DNA of 64,000 nucleotides from Verrucomicrobiota bacterium. Lineage in GTDB: Bacteria > Verrucomicrobiota > Kiritimatiellia > RFP12 > UBA1067. The position numbers and the translations under genes are program-made. The DNA is taken from assembly GCA_023269675.1 (NCBI GenBank), contig JAHFSX010000005.1:124001-188000 (forward strand), read 5' to 3'. How positions within the stretch are numbered: the first letter of the stretch is position 1; each line of letters starts with the position of its first letter. Positions 36,641-44,739 of the stretch are shown here, piece after piece. The notes beneath the pieces are model-generated. The model searched no databases and had not been told where the DNA came from. It saw nothing but the letters and a program-made list of their open reading frames with translations.

Positions 36641-37195
36641 TTAGAAATGCCAGTTGACGATGACCATGCCCGGCGCCAGCTCGTCCGGGAACCTGCTGAA
36701 CCACTCGTTCTCGGGCATGATGTTCACAATACCGATCTGCACGCCGGCCTTCACCTTCTCCGCGTAGTTGACGACCGAGAGCTGAAACCCGTTCAGGGTG
36801 CCGGCATAGTTCACGATACCGCACTGGAACCCCGTCATGGTGCCCTCGGTGTAGTTCACGACGCTGCCCACCAGTCCCAGAACGAAACCGCCTTGCCACC
36901 CGGTGAAGTCACCTGATGTGTAGTTGACCAGTCCCCACTGGAGCCCCGTGTAGTTGTCGGCATAGTTCAAAAGGCCCACGCTCAGGCCCGTGCTTTCGCC
37001 GGTGCATCCGTTCACCAGGCCCAGCGCCAGCGATGACTGAGGGTTCTCGCCCCAGATGCTGAGGGTCAGCCCCTCGATCGTCTCGCTCCGATCATAGAGG
37101 GCGATTTCGGGGGTCAGGCTAAGCTGGATGGGTTCGCTGGCCATCACGCCGCTCATGCTCATGACGCCCGCTAAAACTGCCAATGACGTTTTCAT
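36641..37195 (-). CDS. LA_2272-type surface repeat protein
   Basis: A 184-residue exported protein (MKTSLAVLAGVMSMSGVMAS signal) made of about seven 17-22 residue units containing G-L/I-V-N-Y: LALGLVNG, LSVGLLNYA, LQWGLVNYT, FVLGLVGSVVNYT, FQCGIVNYA, FQLSVVNYA, VQIGIVNI. This matches the LA_2272/VUT-like surface repeat family, expected to fold as a small beta-solenoid or barrel. AAGGAG lies about ten bases before the ATG. Position directly upstream of mlaE, with a 25-bp gap, suggests an outer-membrane role linked to lipid transport. Confidence 0.83.
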   Translation of the reverse strand: MKTSLAVLAGVMSMSGVMASEPIQLSLTPEIALYDRSETIEGLTLSIWGENPQSSLALGLVNGCTGESTGLSVGLLNYADNYTGLQWGLVNYTSGDFTGWQGGFVLGLVGSVVNYTEGTMTGFQCGIVNYAGTLNGFQLSVVNYAEKVKAGVQIGIVNIMPENEWFSRFPDELAPGMVIVNWHF

Positions 37196-37322
37196 AACTC
37201 GAGTCTCCTTCTTGTTTGTGTGTGTACGCGTTTAGGGAAAGCGCCGTCGGCATGTTCTTTCGCATGTTGACGCGCGCGTCCCGCTTTTCGGATCATTCGT
37301 GCCCGTGCTTTCCGATGAGACC

Positions 37323-37415
37323 TCAGCCGATCGTGAGCATCCGGCAGCCGGCAATCAACCCGGCCGCAAGAATCGCCGCAAAACCGAGGCTCCACTTCGC
37401 CGCTCTGTTGATCAT
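37323..37415 (-). CDS. 30-residue lipopeptide, copy 1
   Basis: The frame ATG 37413-37415 to TGA encodes MINRAAKWSLGFAAILAAGL followed by IAGCRMLTIG. It has a perfect AGGAG site six bases upstream, a lipoprotein-type signal and a lipobox L-I-A-G-C, leaving a mature peptide of only seven residues (CRMLTIG). A homologous gene of exactly the same length lies at 37938-38030. It sits between the Thivi_2564 gene and the LA_2272-type gene, 54 and 127 bp away. Paralogue conservation at both ends makes it a real gene. Function unknown; entericidin-like or toxin-like roles are possible. Confidence 0.78.
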   Translation of the reverse strand: MINRAAKWSLGFAAILAAGLIAGCRMLTIG

Positions 37416-37469
37416 TTTATTCTCCTGTTTGAAGTTCGCGGGCACGCTTCCCGCGGGAGTTCGAGCGCT

Positions 37470-37658
37470 TTATCGCACCCGGATGCTCTTGATGTTGTCG
37501 ATGATGCCGAAGGTCTGCAGTAGCCACAGGCAGAGCACCGCCACCACGACAACATTGAGGATCGTCTTAACAGGCTTTGCCATCGGGATGAAGGTGTTAA
37601 TCGCCCACAACCCGACGCCGACCGCGACCAATACCAGAATGACGTTAATCAGTGGCAT
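37470..37658 (-). CDS. Thivi_2564-family membrane protein
   Basis: A 62-residue protein beginning MPLINVILVLVAVGVGLWAI, then NTFIPMAKPVKTILNVVVVA and LCLWLLQTFGII. The two-helix pattern with central N-x-x-I-P-M-x-x-x-x-K-x-I-L-N is characteristic of the Thivi_2564 family. AAAGGGG precedes the ATG at 37656-37658; the longer frame to 37706 runs into the -10 element and is rejected. Driven by promoter G, likely leading a transcript through the lipopeptide, LA_2272 and mla genes. Function unknown. Confidence 0.85.
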   Translation of the reverse strand: MPLINVILVLVAVGVGLWAINTFIPMAKPVKTILNVVVVAVLCLWLLQTFGIIDNIKSIRVR

Positions 37659-37704
37659 AAAGACCCCTTTCTGTCCAATTGTGTCTCGCTCTTCATACGG
37701 ACAC

Positions 37705-37749
37705 ATATTACGCGATGGGGTGATTCCGGACTATGGGGTGTAACCCTAC
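37705..37749 (-). promoter_or_regulatory. Shared-palindrome promoter G (Thivi_2564 and perhaps mla operon)
   Basis: Minus strand GTAGGGTTACACCCCAT (37749-37733), 22 bases, TAATAT (37710-37705). The spacer holds a second CACCCCAT half-site (37715-37722), 18 bases from the first. The start near 37698 lies about 40 bases before the ATG. Confidence 0.72.
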
Positions 37750-37937
37750 CGTGGCGCGAATCGCGCAGAAAGGAGAGGCTGATCTTTTGCGGGGCGAGGG
37801 CGCCGCCGCCGGCCAGGTCCGGGGGTCGGGGCACAGACCGCCGCTCCCGTTCCGCGCTCGAAGCAGGGTTTTGTTCCATCGGGCCGTGCCGTTCACAGCC
37901 GCCTACAGGCGCTCGCCCGGAGCGCGCCGCCTCCGGC

Positions 37938-38030
37938 TCAGTTAATGGTGAGCAGTCGGCATCCGGCAAAAAGACAGACCCAAAGGACCGCCCAAAGCCT
38001 GAGGCTCCACGTTGCCAGTCTGTTGATCAT
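37938..38030 (-). CDS. 30-residue lipopeptide, copy 2
   Basis: ATG 38028-38030 to TGA encodes MINRLATWSLRLWAVLWVCL followed by FAGCRLLTIN. It matches copy 1 in length, in the MINRxAxWSL start and in the A-G-C-R-x-L-T-I end, with a diverged hydrophobic core. AGGAG lies seven bases upstream. A sigma-70-like promoter lies at 38228-38256. The gap between this gene and promoter G (37750-37937) shows no other feature. Confidence 0.77.
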   Translation of the reverse strand: MINRLATWSLRLWAVLWVCLFAGCRLLTIN

Positions 38031-38227
38031 GTTCTTTCTCCTGTGTTTGCTCTTTGCGGGCAGGCGTTTGTTGCTGCCGTGCGCTCTGGCTCACGCCCGA
38101 GTTCGGCCGCAGCCGATGACGCCGACCGTCTGCGGCAACCCGGGCCGCGGACGGCCGCCACGGCATCCGTGAGTGGGCAAACAAGCACATGGCGCCCTTG
38201 CAAAAACCTGCAACTCAATATGTATTC

Positions 38228-38256
38228 ATGGTAAGTGACAAAATACGATAAAGCAA
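38228..38256 (-). promoter_or_regulatory. Candidate sigma-70 promoter for lipopeptide copy 2
   Basis: On the minus strand TTGCTT (38256-38251), 17 bases, TACCAT (38233-38228) in an AT-rich patch of otherwise GC-rich DNA. The predicted leader is about 190 bases. The gap 38031-38466 contains this promoter and promoter H; nothing else is seen. Confidence 0.45.
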
Positions 38257-38326
38257 TTGTTTTTCTGCAGGATATAAAAGCGGCGCATGCGGGCAGGCCT
38301 TCCTCCTCCGTGGCCTCAGCCGCGCG

Positions 38327-38371
38327 GCAGGGTTAGACCCCATGGAGAATTGCAGCCCGTAAGACTACAGT
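38327..38371 (+). promoter_or_regulatory. Shared-palindrome promoter H (second DUF3494 protein)
   Basis: GCAGGGTTAGACCCCAT at 38327-38343, 22 bases, TACAGT at 38366-38371 on the plus strand. The spacer and -10 match promoter D, the other DUF3494 gene, particularly closely (both TACAGT). The predicted start is near 38378. Confidence 0.7.
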
Positions 38372-38466
38372 GATTCCCGTGGGAGCGGTGGCTTGGCTGA
38401 ATGAAAAGTGCCGTTCCCGACGGAACGCTTCGACAAACTCGGTCGACCCGCCGAAAAGGAACACAT

Positions 38467-39519
38467 ATGCGAAAACGCTTGATAACATACCTCAGCAACG
38501 CGCGAATAATCCGTTCGACGCCGGCAATCGGCGCACAGTCCCTTAGGGTGGACGGAGCGAAACGGATTCTCGCGGGCTGTGTCTTCACGGTGGCCATGGC
38601 GGTTTTGGCCGGGAGGGCGACGGCCGCCGGTCCGGCGCCAGTCGACCTAAGATCGGCTGCCCATTTTGCGATTTTGGCAGGCTCTGCGGTCACCTCAACA
38701 GGTGGCGGCACCACTCGCGGGGATCTCGGGTTGAGTCCGACGACCGGTGCGGCGATTACGGGTTTTCTCACCAATCAGGTGCACGGGATCATCTATGCGG
38801 TCGATGCCGGCGGCCCTGCCGGCGCGGTGATTGCGCCTGAGCTGCTAACCACGGCCAAGGTCGATTTGGTCGCGGCGTTCTACGACGCGGCCGGACGGAC
38901 AAACGCGGCTATCGTGTATCCCGCCGGCGGAAATGTCGGCGGCATGACCCTCGTTCCGGGCCTTTACCAATTCGCGAGCACGGCTTTTGTTACGGGAATG
39001 GATGTCACGCTGACCGGAGGGGTGGACGATGTCTGGATCTTCCAGATAGGCACCTCGCTGACAGTGGGCAGCGGGATTCATGTCGTTTTGACTGGCGCGG
39101 CGCAGGCCAGAAACATTTTCTGGCAAGTCGGCACTTCAGCGACGCTTGGATCGGCTTCCGGCTTCAAGGGGACCCTTATGGCTGATCAATCCATCACGAT
39201 GGATGCCGGCAGCACGATGGAAGGCCGCGCCTTGGCGCTCGCGGCAGCGGTTACGTTCAATGGACAGAGCATCGGCCTGCCACCGCCGGAGGCGCCTCGA
39301 TTTACCGATATTTACAGAACGGGGAACGCAACCGCAACCGTCACCCTCAGCACCGCACCGTATTTCCTCCTGACGCTGCAGGCCTGCCCGGACCTGTTAC
39401 GCGCGGAATGGACGACGATCGCTACGGACACTCCGGCCGCAACCCCGTGGACGTATACGGACACTGCCGCAACGGAAGCCGTGCCTCGACGCTTCTACCG
39501 GGCCTTCATCACCCCTTAA
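38467..39519 (+). CDS. Secreted DUF3494 (ice-binding-like) protein, shorter copy
   Basis: The 350-residue protein starts at ATG 38467 with AAGGA seven bases upstream; an in-frame ATG at 38401 has no site. A basic N-region leads to the signal helix AGCVFTVAMAVLAGRATAAG. The DUF3494 domain follows (SAAHFAILAGSAVTSTGGGT, RGDLGLSPTTGAAITGF, LVPGLYQFAS, WIFQIGTSLTVGSGIHVVLTG, ARNIFWQVGTSATLG). The C-terminus, about 65 residues ending PRRFYRAFITP, resembles PVC-type carboxy-terminal modules. It lacks the InlB-like and FTGYAEGG regions of the longer copy at 25782. Function may be adhesion or ice/cold interaction. Confidence 0.83.
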   Translation: MRKRLITYLSNARIIRSTPAIGAQSLRVDGAKRILAGCVFTVAMAVLAGRATAAGPAPVDLRSAAHFAILAGSAVTSTGGGTTRGDLGLSPTTGAAITGFLTNQVHGIIYAVDAGGPAGAVIAPELLTTAKVDLVAAFYDAAGRTNAAIVYPAGGNVGGMTLVPGLYQFASTAFVTGMDVTLTGGVDDVWIFQIGTSLTVGSGIHVVLTGAAQARNIFWQVGTSATLGSASGFKGTLMADQSITMDAGSTMEGRALALAAAVTFNGQSIGLPPPEAPRFTDIYRTGNATATVTLSTAPYFLLTLQACPDLLRAEWTTIATDTPAATPWTYTDTAATEAVPRRFYRAFITP

Positions 39520-39548
39520 ACCAGTCGGGCACCCGCTGAACCCGTCCG

Positions 39549-39645
39549 GGCGCCGTTCCGGCGCCGTCTGCCGATTTTCCGGTGCGTGCGCCGGCACGGT
39601 TAGGCGAGCCCCATGTGGGATGTGCATGCGCATCCTTGCGCATGC
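39549..39645 (+). terminator. Two stem-loops after the second DUF3494 gene
   Basis: GGCGCCG-ttc-CGGCGCC at 39549-39565 and GCATGCGC-atcctt-GCGCATGC at 39624-39645, both perfect. Short T-runs (TTTT at 39573-39577 and 39655-39659) follow each within about 12 bases. Plausible weak terminators; they also fill most of the 240-bp gap before fkp. Confidence 0.5.
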
Positions 39646-39722
39646 GCGTGCGCCGTTTTGATCGCACGGCCCGGCCTGTCCGCCGTTTCGCACGCTTTCG
39701 GCAAGACGCCCGCGCTCGCGTA

Positions 39723-39750
39723 TTGACGGGTTTTGAGGGGACGTGATAAC
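39723..39750 (+). promoter_or_regulatory. Candidate promoter giving a leaderless fkp mRNA
   Basis: TTGACG (39723-39728), 16 bases, GATAAC (39745-39750). The ATG at 39759 lies only eight bases after the -10 hexamer, so transcription would begin at or next to the start codon. No ribosome site precedes that ATG, which agrees with leaderless translation. Confidence 0.5.
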
Positions 39751-39758
39751 TTCTGCTC

Positions 39759-42700
39759 ATGACACCCTTTGACATTCTGGTTTTGACGGCGGCGAACGAG
39801 GCGCAGGCCCAAGGTTACCGGGCGCAGTTGGCGTGGCGGCAGGCGAACGGCCTGCTCGATCCGGCCACGCGGGCGCTGGTGATCACCGACCCTGGCGGGC
39901 GGCGCGTGGGCTCGCTGGGCGCGACCTTCAACGTGCTGGCGGAGCTGGCCGGGACGGAGGACAGCGGACAGAGGACGGAGGCCGGAGGACAGAAGACAGC
40001 GGATGGCGGAGGGGCAAGGAAATCCGTCCTCGGGCCTCGGACCTCTGACCTCGAAGCTTTCTTCAGGGGCAAGCGCATCCTGATCTGCCACTCGGGCGGC
40101 GACAGCCGCCGCACGCCCGCCTATGCGGCGCAAGGCAAGGTCTTCACGCCCGTGCCGACAGTCGCGGCGAACGGCGCGCCGCTGGCGCTCTTCGACCTGA
40201 TCCTGCAGACGGTGTCGAACCTGCCCGCTCCGGCGGCGGGGCATGTGCTGGTCACGTCCGGCGATGTGCTGCTGACCTTCGATCACGCGTCGGTCGATCT
40301 CTCCCGCCCGGGCGTCACGGGCGTGGCCTATTTCGGGCCGGTCGAGCGCGGCTCGCGACACGGCGTGTACGTGCCTGAGAATTTCCGCGCGAACCCGCTG
40401 CGCACGGAGTGCGTGCGGGTGGTCGATTTCCTGCAGAAGCCCTCGGAGGCCGAGGCGCGCGCGTGCGGCGCGGTGGACCCGTTCGGGCATGTGGCGGTGG
40501 ACACGGGGCTGGTGAGCTTTGACCCCGCGACCTGCGCGAAGCTGCTGGAGGTGTGCGGATTCGGAGGACGGCGGGCGCAGGGCAGAGGTCCGCGGACAGC
40601 GGGCGGGCTGCTGGCGGAGATCATCGGCGGGACGTGTCCGGCCCTGGACCTTTACGAGGAGCTGACCATGGCGGTGACGCCGCGCTTCGACGAGGCGCGC
40701 TTCCTCGAGCGGTTTGTGTCCGGGCGCGGGCGCGATGCGGAGCACGGGCGGCGCATGCGCGCCTTCTACCGCGCGATGCGCGCGGTGCCGTTCCACGTGA
40801 ACATCGTGCCGTACTGCGAGTTCTTCCATATCGGCAGCAGCCGCGAGCTGCTCTCCGGCTTCTCCGGGCTCTCGCGCACGGCGCAGGAGTACCGCTTCGC
40901 CAATGGCAGCGGCGCGTGCGTGACGAGCGGCGGCGAGACCGGGCGCGCCTTCATCTTCAACGCGCGGATCGCGTGCCCGCTCAAGACCGGGAACGCGCTG
41001 ATCGAGGCGGTGCATGCGGCGGGCTGCCCGGGGCTGGAACTGGCGGACGAGAATATCGTGACGGGGCTGCCGCCCGAAGCCACGGCGGCCGTGAGGCTGC
41101 CGCAGGGCCTCGGGCTGGTCTGCCTGCCGGTGGGCAAGGCTGACTGGGCGGCGGTGGCCTACGGGCTGGACGACGATTTCAAGACGCCGTTCGGCGGCGC
41201 GAAGCCATGCCTTTTCCTGAACGCGCCGGTCAACGAGTGGATGGCGCGCAACGGCGTGGCGGAGGCGAAGCTCTGGCAGGGCGACCAGCGGGACGGGTTG
41301 TGGCGCGCGCGGCTGTGGCGGGTCGGTGCGCTCGACGACGTGCTGGCCGAAGCTGTGGCTGTCGCGAACGGCGGAGGACTGAGGGCGGAGGACCGAAGGC
41401 GGCGCATCAGCCTGGCCGAGCTGTTGCCGCGCGTGAACCACGAGCGGCTGCTGGCGGTGCGGCAGGAGATCCGGCGGCAGGTGAACCTGATGGGCGTGGC
41501 GGAGCGTCTGCTGGGCAACGACGCGTTGCCCTCCGCGACGGTGCGCGGCGAGATCCGCAGTCGGGACGAGGCGGTCTTGGTGCTGCGGCAGCTCGCGGCG
41601 CTGCTGGAGGGCGAGGCGCTCGCGAGGCCGCTGCTGCGGGCGCGGGTGCTGCGGCTCATGGCGATGATCCAGGCGGAGGACGGAAGACAGAGGACGGAGG
41701 ACGGAAGACAGAGGATGGAGGACGGAAGACAGAGGACGGAGGACGGAGGACAGAGGGCGGAGGACGGAGGACAGAGGGCGGCGAGGCGAGGGGCAAAGAA
41801 AACGGCCGCCGGGTCGCCGGCCTCCGGCCTCTGCCCCCTGCCCTCCGACCCGCAGGCGGGCGCCTTCGCGGCGGTGGCCGAGGCCGTGGCCGTGAGCTTC
41901 GAGCCGTGCGGCCAGCCGCGGCCGGCGGCGATTTTGCACGACCAGGTGGTGTGGGTGACGACGCCGGTGCGCATCGATTTCGCGGGCGGCTGGTCGGACA
42001 CGCCGCCGATCTGCACGGAGCGGGGCGGGACCGTGCTGAACGCGGCGGTGACGCTCAACGGGCTCTACCCCGTACAGGTGATGGCGAAGCTCAACACGCA
42101 CGGCTGCATCCGGCTCTCCAGCATCGATCTCGGGGAACGCAAGGAGATCCGCTCGACGGCGGAGCTGCTCGACCATCGCGACCCGACCGACTGGGCCGCG
42201 CTGGCCAAGGCGGCGCTGATCCTTGCGGGCATCGCGCCGTCGCGGGCCGAGGAACCGCTCGGCGCCTGGCTCAAGGTTTTGGGCGGCGGGCTCGATCTGA
42301 CGATCTTCTCGTCGCTGCCCAAGGGCTCGGGGATGGGCACGAGCTCGATTCTGGGGGCGGCCGTGATCGCCTGCCTCGACCGGGTGCTGGGGGTGCCGTT
42401 CAACACGGACCGGCTGATCCGCATGGCGTCGATCCTGGAGCAGCGCATGTGTACGGGCGGCGGCTGGCAAGACCAGGTGGGGGGCATCATGCCGGGCGTC
42501 AAGCTGATCCGCACCCAGCCGGGGACGGACCAGACCGTGGCGCTGCGCTGGACGGTCTTCGACATGTCGGAGGGCAGCGAGCTGAAGCGGCGCTGCCTGC
42601 TCTACTTCACGGGGCAGAAGCGCATGGCGCGAAACATCCTGCGCAACGTGGTGTCGGGCTATCTGGCGCGCGACCCGCAGGTGCTGCAGACCGTGAGCGA

Positions 42701-43037
42701 CCTGAAGGCCTCGGCCGTGGAGACCAAGGAGGCGCTCGACGCGCAGGACATCGACGGTTTCGCGCGGGGCATCGCGCGGTATTGGGAGCTGAAGAAACGC
42801 ATCGATCCGGGCTCGACCAACGCGCCGATCGAGACGCTGCTGCAGTCGGTCAAGGACGAGACGCAGGCGGCCCTGCTGCCCGGCGCAGGCGGGGGCGGCT
42901 TCATCTTCCTGCTGGCGAAGAGCGCGGCGGCGGCGGAGCGCATCCGGCGCACGTTCGAGGCGAACCCGCCCAACGCGCACGCGCGCTTCTTCGATTTCAA
43001 CGTGGATCAGCAGGGGCTGAAGGTCACGGTGCTGTAG
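39759..43037 (+). CDS. fkp: Bifunctional L-fucokinase/GDP-fucose pyrophosphorylase
   Basis: The 1092-residue protein matches Fkp of Bacteroides in order: an N-terminal L-fucose-1-phosphate guanylyltransferase (SLGATFNVLAEL, KRILICHSGGDSRRTPAYAA, HVLVTSGDVLLTF, YGVYV-like RHGVYVPENF) and from about residue 730 a GHMP kinase (TTPVRIDFAGGWSDTPPICT, LPKGSGMGTSSILGAAVIAC near 857, GAGGGGFIFLLAKS at the end). The enzyme turns L-fucose into GDP-fucose for decoration of surface glycans. Four heptad-repeat elements are inserted in frame, the largest coding an EDGRQRT-type tail between the two enzymes near residue 640-700; they should form disordered loops. Low-GC-skew purine tracts mark them. A long opposite-strand frame is a shadow. 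Confidence 0.92.
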   Translation: MTPFDILVLTAANEAQAQGYRAQLAWRQANGLLDPATRALVITDPGGRRVGSLGATFNVLAELAGTEDSGQRTEAGGQKTADGGGARKSVLGPRTSDLEAFFRGKRILICHSGGDSRRTPAYAAQGKVFTPVPTVAANGAPLALFDLILQTVSNLPAPAAGHVLVTSGDVLLTFDHASVDLSRPGVTGVAYFGPVERGSRHGVYVPENFRANPLRTECVRVVDFLQKPSEAEARACGAVDPFGHVAVDTGLVSFDPATCAKLLEVCGFGGRRAQGRGPRTAGGLLAEIIGGTCPALDLYEELTMAVTPRFDEARFLERFVSGRGRDAEHGRRMRAFYRAMRAVPFHVNIVPYCEFFHIGSSRELLSGFSGLSRTAQEYRFANGSGACVTSGGETGRAFIFNARIACPLKTGNALIEAVHAAGCPGLELADENIVTGLPPEATAAVRLPQGLGLVCLPVGKADWAAVAYGLDDDFKTPFGGAKPCLFLNAPVNEWMARNGVAEAKLWQGDQRDGLWRARLWRVGALDDVLAEAVAVANGGGLRAEDRRRRISLAELLPRVNHERLLAVRQEIRRQVNLMGVAERLLGNDALPSATVRGEIRSRDEAVLVLRQLAALLEGEALARPLLRARVLRLMAMIQAEDGRQRTEDGRQRMEDGRQRTEDGGQRAEDGGQRAARRGAKKTAAGSPASGLCPLPSDPQAGAFAAVAEAVAVSFEPCGQPRPAAILHDQVVWVTTPVRIDFAGGWSDTPPICTERGGTVLNAAVTLNGLYPVQVMAKLNTHGCIRLSSIDLGERKEIRSTAELLDHRDPTDWAALAKAALILAGIAPSRAEEPLGAWLKVLGGGLDLTIFSSLPKGSGMGTSSILGAAVIACLDRVLGVPFNTDRLIRMASILEQRMCTGGGWQDQVGGIMPGVKLIRTQPGTDQTVALRWTVFDMSEGSELKRRCLLYFTGQKRMARNILRNVVSGYLARDPQVLQTVSDLKASAVETKEALDAQDIDGFARGIARYWELKKRIDPGSTNAPIETLLQSVKDETQAALLPGAGGGGFIFLLAKSAAAAERIRRTFEANPPNAHARFFDFNVDQQGLKVTVL
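39956..40052. repeat. Heptad element 1 in fkp (both arms)
   Basis: Eight plus-strand heptads of the form RGMGGAC (GGAGGAC, AGCGGAC, AGAGGAC...) at 39956-40011, a short spacer with GGGGCAAGGAAATCC, and an inverted arm at 40026-40052 that reads GAGGTCA-GAGGTCC-GAGGCCC-GAGGAC on the minus strand. It codes a GQRTEAGGQKTADGG-like loop inside the pyrophosphorylase domain. Confidence 0.8.
40563..40604. repeat. Heptad element 2 in fkp (single arm)
   Basis: Six degenerate heptads (GGAGGAC, GGCGGGC, GCAGGGC, AGAGGTC, CGCGGAC, AGCGGGC) coding FGGRRAQGRGPRTAGG. No clear inverted arm follows. Confidence 0.65.
41373..41400. repeat. Heptad element 3 in fkp (single short arm)
   Basis: Four heptads (GGAGGAC, TGAGGGC, GGAGGAC, CGAAGGC) coding GGLRAEDRRR between enzyme segments. 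Confidence 0.6.
41675..41846. repeat. Heptad element 4 in fkp (largest, both arms)
   Basis: Fifteen heptads at 41675-41779 with a 21-bp higher order (GGAGGAC-GGAAGAC-AGAGGAC) coding seven-residue EDGRQRT units, a spacer with GGGGCAAAGAAAACGG that matches the spacer of element 1, and four inverted heptads at 41819-41846. It lies between the two enzyme domains. Confidence 0.85.
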
Positions 43038-43041
43038 AGAA

Positions 43042-43156
43042 GTTCATTAGTTCATTAGTGGGGTAGTGCGTTAGCGCATGAGTGGGTGAAGGGCCTGTTC
43101 TTCATACAGGATACAGGCGCCCACGGGTCAACTCTCTAAACTAATGAACTAACGCA

Positions 43157-43165
<9 letters not shown>
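43042..43165. repeat. Inverted octad array at the fkp/regulator junction
   Basis: Six plus-strand octads (GTTCATTA twice, GTGGGGTA, GTGCGTTA, GCGCATGA, GTGGGTGA) at 43042-43089 face four minus-strand octads (GTGCGTTA twice, GTTCATTA, GTTTAGAG) at 43165-43134. The minus-strand arm supplies the last codons and the stop of the FHA/sigma-54 gene. The arms can pair over part of their length, forming a bidirectional stem between convergent genes. Confidence 0.85.
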
Positions 43166-44543
<1,378 letters not shown>

Positions 44544-44545
<2 letters not shown>

Positions 44546-44582
44546 AGTGTGTCCACTATAACGCATGCCTACGCTTGTAGGC
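44544..44582 (-). promoter_or_regulatory. Promoter and two palindromes at the regulator start
   Basis: On the minus strand TTGCCT, 18 bases, TATAGT, then nine bases to the ATG at 44545, which predicts a leaderless or nearly leaderless mRNA. GCCTAC-GCTT-GTAGGC (44567-44582) overlaps the -35 region and ATAGTG-TGTC-CACTAT (44544-44559) overlaps the -10 and start codon. Both are perfect six-base inverted repeats, possible operators for autoregulation. Confidence 0.5.
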
Positions 44583-44630
44583 AATATGAAAGAGGGGGCG
44601 AGAAAAAAAGCCCGGTTAGGGAGAAACCCC

Positions 44631-44660
44631 TTGCCCCGCCCGTTTTCTTCGTGGTATCAT
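44631..44660 (+). promoter_or_regulatory. Candidate sigma-70 promoter of the lipoprotein gene
   Basis: TTGCCC (44631-44636), 18 bases, TATCAT (44655-44660). The predicted start is near 44667, about 73 bases before the ATG at 44740. It could also carry transcription into the giant secreted protein gene. Confidence 0.5.
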
Positions 44661-44739
44661 CAGAAAATCTCGGTGTAATGTGTTCGCGTCTCAACACGTT
44701 GGACATCCACGCCGGGAAAGGGACCGGAAAGCGAGTAAT

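Noticed and set aside
39600-42980. A 1126-codon minus-strand frame opposite fkp
   Set aside because: It is an antisense shadow of a high-GC gene; the plus strand carries all recognisable Fkp motifs and the shadow has low-complexity Arg/His-rich composition.
41207-43066. A second plus-strand 619-codon frame inside fkp
   Set aside because: Alternative frame with Gly/Arg/Ala-rich noise; the kinase motifs are in the other frame.
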